Shown piece by piece: positions 59,855 through 64,000 of a stretch of 64,000 bases of DNA. Position numbers and translations under genes: made by a program. Below the pieces are notes generated by a model, which saw only the letters and a list, made by a program, of their open reading frames with translations, ran no database searches and was not told where the DNA came from. The stretch is from Amycolatopsis vancoresmycina (GTDB lineage: Bacteria > Actinomycetota > Actinomycetes > Mycobacteriales > Pseudonocardiaceae). How positions within the stretch are numbered: position 1 is the stretch's first letter; each line of letters begins with the position of its first letter. The stretch is taken from contig NZ_JNYY01000009.1 of assembly GCF_000716785.1 (NCBI RefSeq), positions 1 to 64,000 on the forward strand, read 5' to 3'.

Positions 59855-59899
59855 CCGATGCGCGGCCGATGTCCCGCCGATGGCCGCGTCGGCGAGGCT
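59855..59899 (+). promoter_or_regulatory. SARP-type direct-repeat operator and promoter, operon 2
   Basis: CCGATG occurs three times at exact 11-base steps (59855, 59866, 59877), beginning right after the stop of ATP-grasp 1. The last unit, CCGATGG, leads to GAGGCT (59894-59899), 17 bases from the unit's start, as at 50839-50894. Flanking CCGCG and GGCTxGGTG are conserved between the two sites. The start codon of ATP-grasp 2 lies 32 bases after the -10. Confidence 0.78.
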
Positions 59900-59931
59900 G
59901 GGTGTACCGAAGTGCGGACAGGAGGATCGAG

Positions 59932-61143
59932 ATGCCGAACCTGGTCATGGTGATGCCGTACCAGGCGTACCTGGAGAAGGCCCGCGCGGAGGGTTTCCGG
60001 GTGACGGCGCTGTGGGACGCCACCGAGGCCCGCCGGCTGTTCGGCGCCGGAGCGCCGGAGTACCTGCGGCAGGTCGAGGCGCTCGCCGACGGCTTCCGGC
60101 TGGTCGACTTCGCCGACCGGGCCGCCTACGCCGACGCGATCCGCGCGGCCGTGCGGGAAACCGGGGCCGCCCAGGTGTGGCACGTCGGCAGCGAGGAAAG
60201 CATGCTGCTCGCCTACGACGTCGCCGACGAACTCGGGAAGGCCGTCAACTCGCCGCGGTCGATCGCGCTGCTCAACGACAAGCTCGCGATGCGCACCCTC
60301 CTGCGTGACAAGGGCATTTCGGCGGTCCGGTTCGCCACCGCGGACCACTGGACCGGGGTCGCGGACCTGCTGGCCGGCTTCGAGCTGCCGGTCGTGGTCA
60401 AGCCGGCCGCGCTGTCCGCCAGCCGCGGCGTGCTCCTGCTCACCGACCCGGCGCAGCTGCCCGCGTGGGGCCGTGAACTCGGTGGCTACGACGGGCCCGT
60501 GCTGGTGGAGGAGTACCTGCGGGGCCCGGAGTTCAGCGTCGAGACGATGACCGTGCGCGGCGAGCACCACGTCGTCGGCGTCACCCGCAAGCTGCTCGGC
60601 CCGCTGCCGCACTTCGTGGAGCGGGGGCACCTCTTCGGCGAGCCGGAAACGCCCGGGACGCGGCAGGTGGCCGCGCTCGCGGTGGACCTGCTCGACGCCG
60701 CCGGGTACCAGTGCGGCCCGGCGCACACCGAGGTCGTCCTGACCGAGGACGGCCCGCGGATCGTCGAATCGCAGGCCCGGCTCGGCGGGGACAAGATCCC
60801 GGACCTGATCGCGCTCGCCCGCGGCTTCGACGTCAAGCGCGCGATGTTCGCCGCCCTCGCCGGGCGGACGTCCCTGCCTTCGCAGGACGGGTCCGTCGCA
60901 CACATCGCCTACTTCTCCTTCCCAGCCGGAAAACTGGAGCGAGTGTCCGGTTTGGACGAAGCTCGTGCGCTGGCCTTCGTGCACGCCCTGCACTTCCCGT
61001 TCGCTCCCGGGGACGTGCTCCCGGAGACGGTGAGTTCCAAGACCCGGCACGGCTTCGTGATCCTCGCCGGCTCCGCGGACGCCGCCGAGGCCCAGGCCCG
61101 TGCCGACCGCGTCCGCGCCCTGCTCGAGGTGGAGGTCCGATGA
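59932..61143 (+). CDS. ATP-grasp ligase 2
   Basis: The 403-residue enzyme belongs to a different ATP-grasp branch from ligase 1. The ATP-binding lysine is in LPVVVKPAALSASRGVLLL (near 155), with VLVEEYLRGPEFSVETMTV following, and the metal-binding segment is DGPRIVESQARLGGDKIPDL (near 280). ATG 59932 has GGAGG 6 bases upstream. It opens operon 2 and overlaps the MFS gene by ATGA. It presumably forms a second amide bond with a different amino acid or amine. Substrates are unknown. Confidence 0.85.
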   Translation: MPNLVMVMPYQAYLEKARAEGFRVTALWDATEARRLFGAGAPEYLRQVEALADGFRLVDFADRAAYADAIRAAVRETGAAQVWHVGSEESMLLAYDVADELGKAVNSPRSIALLNDKLAMRTLLRDKGISAVRFATADHWTGVADLLAGFELPVVVKPAALSASRGVLLLTDPAQLPAWGRELGGYDGPVLVEEYLRGPEFSVETMTVRGEHHVVGVTRKLLGPLPHFVERGHLFGEPETPGTRQVAALAVDLLDAAGYQCGPAHTEVVLTEDGPRIVESQARLGGDKIPDLIALARGFDVKRAMFAALAGRTSLPSQDGSVAHIAYFSFPAGKLERVSGLDEARALAFVHALHFPFAPGDVLPETVSSKTRHGFVILAGSADAAEAQARADRVRALLEVEVR

Positions 61144-62387
61144 GGCACTTCTTCGCACTGCACCGCAACGTCCGGCTGCGGATCGGCCTGGCGTTCGTCC
61201 ACAAGCTGATCGACGCGATGATCCTCACCTTCATCGCGATCTACCTCGCCGCGCACGTCGGCGTCGCACTGGCCGGCGCGCTGATCCTGGTGTTCGCCGT
61301 GTTCGCGGTGTTCGGCATGCTGACCGGCGGGCACCTGTCCGAACGGTACGGGCGGCGGCCGGTGCTCATCACCGGCGACGTCGTCGGCACGACGTTCCTG
61401 GTGGTGATGGCGGTCGCCTACCACGCCGGCTGGGGCGCGCTCGCGGTCTACTTCAGCTACGCGGTCGTCAAGTTCGGGACGAACCTGGCCCTGCCCGCGA
61501 ACGACGCCACGATCATCGACGTGACGCCGCCCGAGGACCGCAAGTTCGTCTACACGGTCAACTACTGGATGATCAACCTCGCGCTCGGCACCGGCGCCCT
61601 GCTCGGTGCGTTCCTGTACAGCGCGCACTTCGGCGCGGTGATCATCGGCGGTGCCGTCGCCATGGCCTTCGCCCTCACCGTCACCGTCACGCTCGTGGCG
61701 GAGACGAAACCGGAGACACCACGGCCGCCCGTCAAGCTGACCGGGCTCGCCCAGTTCGTCGAGGGCTACAAGGTGGTGCTGGCCGACTCGACGTTCCGGC
61801 GGCTGATCATCGCGGCCACCCTCATCCTCACCCTGGAAGGGCAGCTGAGCACGGCCATCGGGATCCGGCTGTCGACGCACTTCCCGGTCCAGCCGGTGTT
61901 CGGGTTCGGGGCCGTCGACGGCGTGCAGATGCTGGGCATCCTCAAGGCGGTCAACACGGCACTGGTCGTGGTGTTCGCACTGGTCGTCAACACGCTGCTG
62001 CGCCGGATGCCGGACCGCACCCGGCTCTACTCGGGCATCGCGCTGTACGCGGGCGGGTTCGCGGTCCTCGCCGTGACGAACGACGCGTGGCTCCTGCTGG
62101 CCGCCGTCGTCGTGCTGACCGTGGGCGAGCTGATGAACCTGCCGGTCCAGCAGGCGCTGCTGGCCGAGCTGGCCCCCGAAGAGGGCCGGCCGCGGTACCT
62201 GGCCGCCTACTACCTGCACATCCGGTTCGGCCAGGTCGTCAACTCGGTGCTGATCAGCCTCAGCGCGGTGCTGGCCGCGCAGGGCATGGCCGCGATCTAC
62301 CTGCTCTTCGGGGTCGTGGTGATCCTGCAGTACCGGGTGATCCTGGCCCGCCGTCCGGCGACGGCCGAGGCGTCCGTCTCCGTCTGA
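61140..62387 (+). CDS. MFS transporter, probable product exporter
   Basis: The 415-residue membrane protein has about twelve hydrophobic segments. The MFS loop motif is GGHLSERYGRRPVLI near 60-75, and the drug-transporter-like PEDRKFVYTVNYWMINLALGTGALLG is near 137-162. It resembles DHA1/peptide-exporter-type MFS proteins of biosynthetic clusters. The start overlaps ATP-grasp 2. Export of the pathway product, with self-protection, is the likely role. Confidence 0.88.
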   Translation: MRHFFALHRNVRLRIGLAFVHKLIDAMILTFIAIYLAAHVGVALAGALILVFAVFAVFGMLTGGHLSERYGRRPVLITGDVVGTTFLVVMAVAYHAGWGALAVYFSYAVVKFGTNLALPANDATIIDVTPPEDRKFVYTVNYWMINLALGTGALLGAFLYSAHFGAVIIGGAVAMAFALTVTVTLVAETKPETPRPPVKLTGLAQFVEGYKVVLADSTFRRLIIAATLILTLEGQLSTAIGIRLSTHFPVQPVFGFGAVDGVQMLGILKAVNTALVVVFALVVNTLLRRMPDRTRLYSGIALYAGGFAVLAVTNDAWLLLAAVVVLTVGELMNLPVQQALLAELAPEEGRPRYLAAYYLHIRFGQVVNSVLISLSAVLAAQGMAAIYLLFGVVVILQYRVILARRPATAEASVSV

Positions 62388-62405
62388 ACCCCCTGGGAGG
62401 GAACC

Positions 62406-63740
62406 ATGTCGGCACGTGCCGAACGGGTCACCGAGGCCTACCTGGCCGGCTGCGCGGCGCCGGACGGCCCGCTGCGCCACGCGCGCGAGCACCTGGAACT
62501 GTCGGAGGCCCAGCGCCGGTCGTGGCCGCGCCTGCTGCCCCGGCCGATCATGGTCGACGAGGCCGAGTACCGGGCGTTCGGCCGGGACCTCGTCACCGTC
62601 TTCGACCTCGTCACCAGCCTGCCGCGGCGCGTCTTCGGCGGCGACTTCGCCCGCTTCCGGACCGCGCTGGGCATCGACGACCGGCACGCCGGCTTCATGG
62701 CCCGCCTGCTCGGCGAGGGCCCGCCGCCGCTGTACGGCCGGGCCGACGTCTACTACGACGGTTCGGCGTTCAAGCTGCTGGAGTACAACATCGGCAGCGC
62801 GCTCGGCGGGCTGGACATGGTGGGCGCGCTGCCCAAGGCGTACCTGCGGGTACCGGCGGTCGCCGAGTTCGCCGAAGCGCACGGCCTCGGCTACCTCGAC
62901 ATGGGCTCCGACCTCGCCGCGGCGCTGCGCAACGCGGGCAAGACGATCGGCGCGGGCGAACCGGTGGTCGCCGTCCTGGAGAGCCCGGGCGGGCTGGCCA
63001 CCTACGGCCGCCAGCGCCGCTCGGCCGCGGAACTGCTGCGGGACAACGGGCTCGAGTGCCGCGCGGGGGAAATCAGCGACCTGGAGTTCCGTGGCGGCAA
63101 GCCGTACCTGGACGGCCTCGGCGTCGACGTGATCCTGCGGTACTACGGGCTCGAGGAGATGCTCGGTCACCCGGACTGCGACGCGCTCCTGGAGCCGGTC
63201 TTCCGCGCGCACGAAGAAGGCAAGGTCGTCGTCTGGACGCCGAGCAACGTGTACGGCAACAAGGGCACGCTGGCGATGCTCTCGGAACACGTCGCAGAGT
63301 TCACAGTGGACGAACGCGCGGCGGTCGGCCGCGTGCTGCCGTGGTGCCGGATGCTCGGCCGCCCCGGCGCCGGGCCGGACGCCGGCCGCATCGAGGAGTG
63401 CATGGCGCGGCAGGACCGGCTGGTGTTCAAGCCGACCGGGCTGTACGGCGGCCAGGGCGTCGTCATCGGCCGCGAGGTCGACGCCAAGACCTGGCGCGAG
63501 ACCCTCGACGCGGGTTCGCGGACCGGCTCGCTGGTGCAGGAGATCGTGCGCCCGAACCTGGAGACGGTGATCGACCCGGACACCGGCGCCCGCAGCGAGT
63601 GGTACGCGCTCTGGGCCGCGTTCATGACGCCGTCCGGCCTCTCCGGCGGCGGGATCCGCGCCATCCCGCCCGGCGGCACGACGGTGATCACCATGAGCAA
63701 CAACGCGAGCGTCCGCAACACCTGCCTCTTCACCTGCTGA
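62406..63740 (+). CDS. ATP-grasp protein 3 (glutathionylspermidine-synthase-like/unassigned)
   Basis: The 444-residue protein matches a class of actinobacterial ATP-grasp-like proteins of unknown function. Seen are YYDGSAFKLLEYNIGSALGG (near 120), VVAVLESPGGLATYGRQRRSA, the nucleotide-binding lysine in RLVFKPTGLYGGQGVVIG (near 345) and a cysteine pair at the C-terminus (NTCLFTC). The EYN and late KP.GLYGG.G order recalls the glutathionylspermidine synthase group. ATG 62406 follows GGGAGG. A third ligation or N-acyl transfer in the pathway is inferred. The reaction is unknown. Confidence 0.75.
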   Translation: MSARAERVTEAYLAGCAAPDGPLRHAREHLELSEAQRRSWPRLLPRPIMVDEAEYRAFGRDLVTVFDLVTSLPRRVFGGDFARFRTALGIDDRHAGFMARLLGEGPPPLYGRADVYYDGSAFKLLEYNIGSALGGLDMVGALPKAYLRVPAVAEFAEAHGLGYLDMGSDLAAALRNAGKTIGAGEPVVAVLESPGGLATYGRQRRSAAELLRDNGLECRAGEISDLEFRGGKPYLDGLGVDVILRYYGLEEMLGHPDCDALLEPVFRAHEEGKVVVWTPSNVYGNKGTLAMLSEHVAEFTVDERAAVGRVLPWCRMLGRPGAGPDAGRIEECMARQDRLVFKPTGLYGGQGVVIGREVDAKTWRETLDAGSRTGSLVQEIVRPNLETVIDPDTGARSEWYALWAAFMTPSGLSGGGIRAIPPGGTTVITMSNNASVRNTCLFTC

Positions 63741-63756
63741 CCAAGGAGATCTCCCG

Positions 63757-64000
63757 GTGGCCCGACTCGTCGACCTGACCCACGGCTTCTACGACGGAAT
63801 GCCGTCCTACCCCGCCGACTGGTTCCCGAAGTTCGTCAGCGAGCGCTCGATGACGCCGGAGACCGACCCGTACGGCACCAAGCGCACGTTCTCCTACCTG
63901 CATGTCTTCCCGCACAACGGGACCCACATGGAGTACCGGCTGCACTTCTACCCCGGCGCCGAAGGCATCGACGAGGTCCCCCTCGACACGCTGATCGGCC
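63757..64000 (+). CDS. Cyclase-family (kynurenine-formamidase-like) hydrolase, 5' part
   Basis: The frame runs off the window after 81 residues. It begins ARLVDLTHGFYDGMPSYPADW and contains HNGTHMEYRLHF, the metal-binding element of the cyclase family (PF04199), canonical HxGTHxDxPxHF. In this copy the Asp ligand is replaced by Glu and the Pro by Arg. Family members hydrolyse formylkynurenine or isatin, or act in polyketide and amide pathways. GTG 63757 has AAGGAG 8 bases upstream, and it follows ATP-grasp 3 by 16 bases in operon 2. Its substrate is unknown. Confidence 0.85.
   Translation, partial: MARLVDLTHGFYDGMPSYPADWFPKFVSERSMTPETDPYGTKRTFSYLHVFPHNGTHMEYRLHFYPGAEGIDEVPLDTLIG

Overview
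The window is GC-rich, densely coding DNA from an actinomycete, most likely a Pseudonocardiaceae member such as Amycolatopsis. This is inferred from GTG starts, GTGA/ATGA overlaps, a SARP regulator, an SsgA-family protein, a SigK/RskA pair and a mycothiol-type DsbA protein. No rRNA, tRNA or CRISPR array was seen.

Layout. 1-98: end of an IS5-family element. 99-10.8 kb: two paralogous sigma factors, a cupin, an S4 protein, a secreted cholesterol oxidase, a carboxymuconolactone decarboxylase-like protein with a DapB-like dehydrogenase, ilvD, an acyl-CoA-synthetase-like enzyme and an SsgA-family protein. 11.1-14.7 kb: SigK, anti-SigK, a molybdopterin oxidoreductase and a fasciclin lipoprotein, with a candidate SigK promoter before the last. 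14.7-21.1 kb: LLM oxidoreductase, a TetR/quinone-oxidoreductase pair with palindromic operators, a decayed copy of that reductase's 3' end, a PET-hydrolase-like cutinase, a QsdR-type TetR, FrnE and small membrane or lipoproteins. 21.2-30.9 kb: a LacI-controlled sugar ABC transporter with GH51, GH35 and GH30 enzymes, fitting arabinogalactan use. 31-36.3 kb: DUF3140, a GAF-ANTAR regulator and an RpiR/MFS/GAF/amidohydrolase unit. 36.3-45.8 kb: aldo/keto reductase, tannase family, a large LuxR regulator, a Tat-exported alpha/beta hydrolase, an ABC-F protein with an attenuator-like leader and an epimerase. 45.8-48.7 kb: larC, larB and larE for the nickel-pincer cofactor.

48.9 kb to the window end is the main discovery: a SARP-controlled biosynthetic cluster, all on the plus strand and running off the window. 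It encodes an AMP-forming ligase, a DAHP synthase, a flavoenzyme plus fumarase-superfamily lyase resembling the aspartate-nitrosuccinate (nitrous acid) pathway, a branched-chain-type aminotransferase, a mycothiol-nitroreductase-like DsbA protein, three ATP-grasp proteins, an MFS exporter and a cyclase/formamidase-family enzyme. Two 11-bp-period CCGATG repeat arrays lie just before its two transcription units. I infer a peptide-like or amide product with a nitro, diazo or N-N group, built without NRPS or PKS genes in view.

A 44-48 nt near-perfect palindrome with covarying stems occurs three times, each time between convergent genes.
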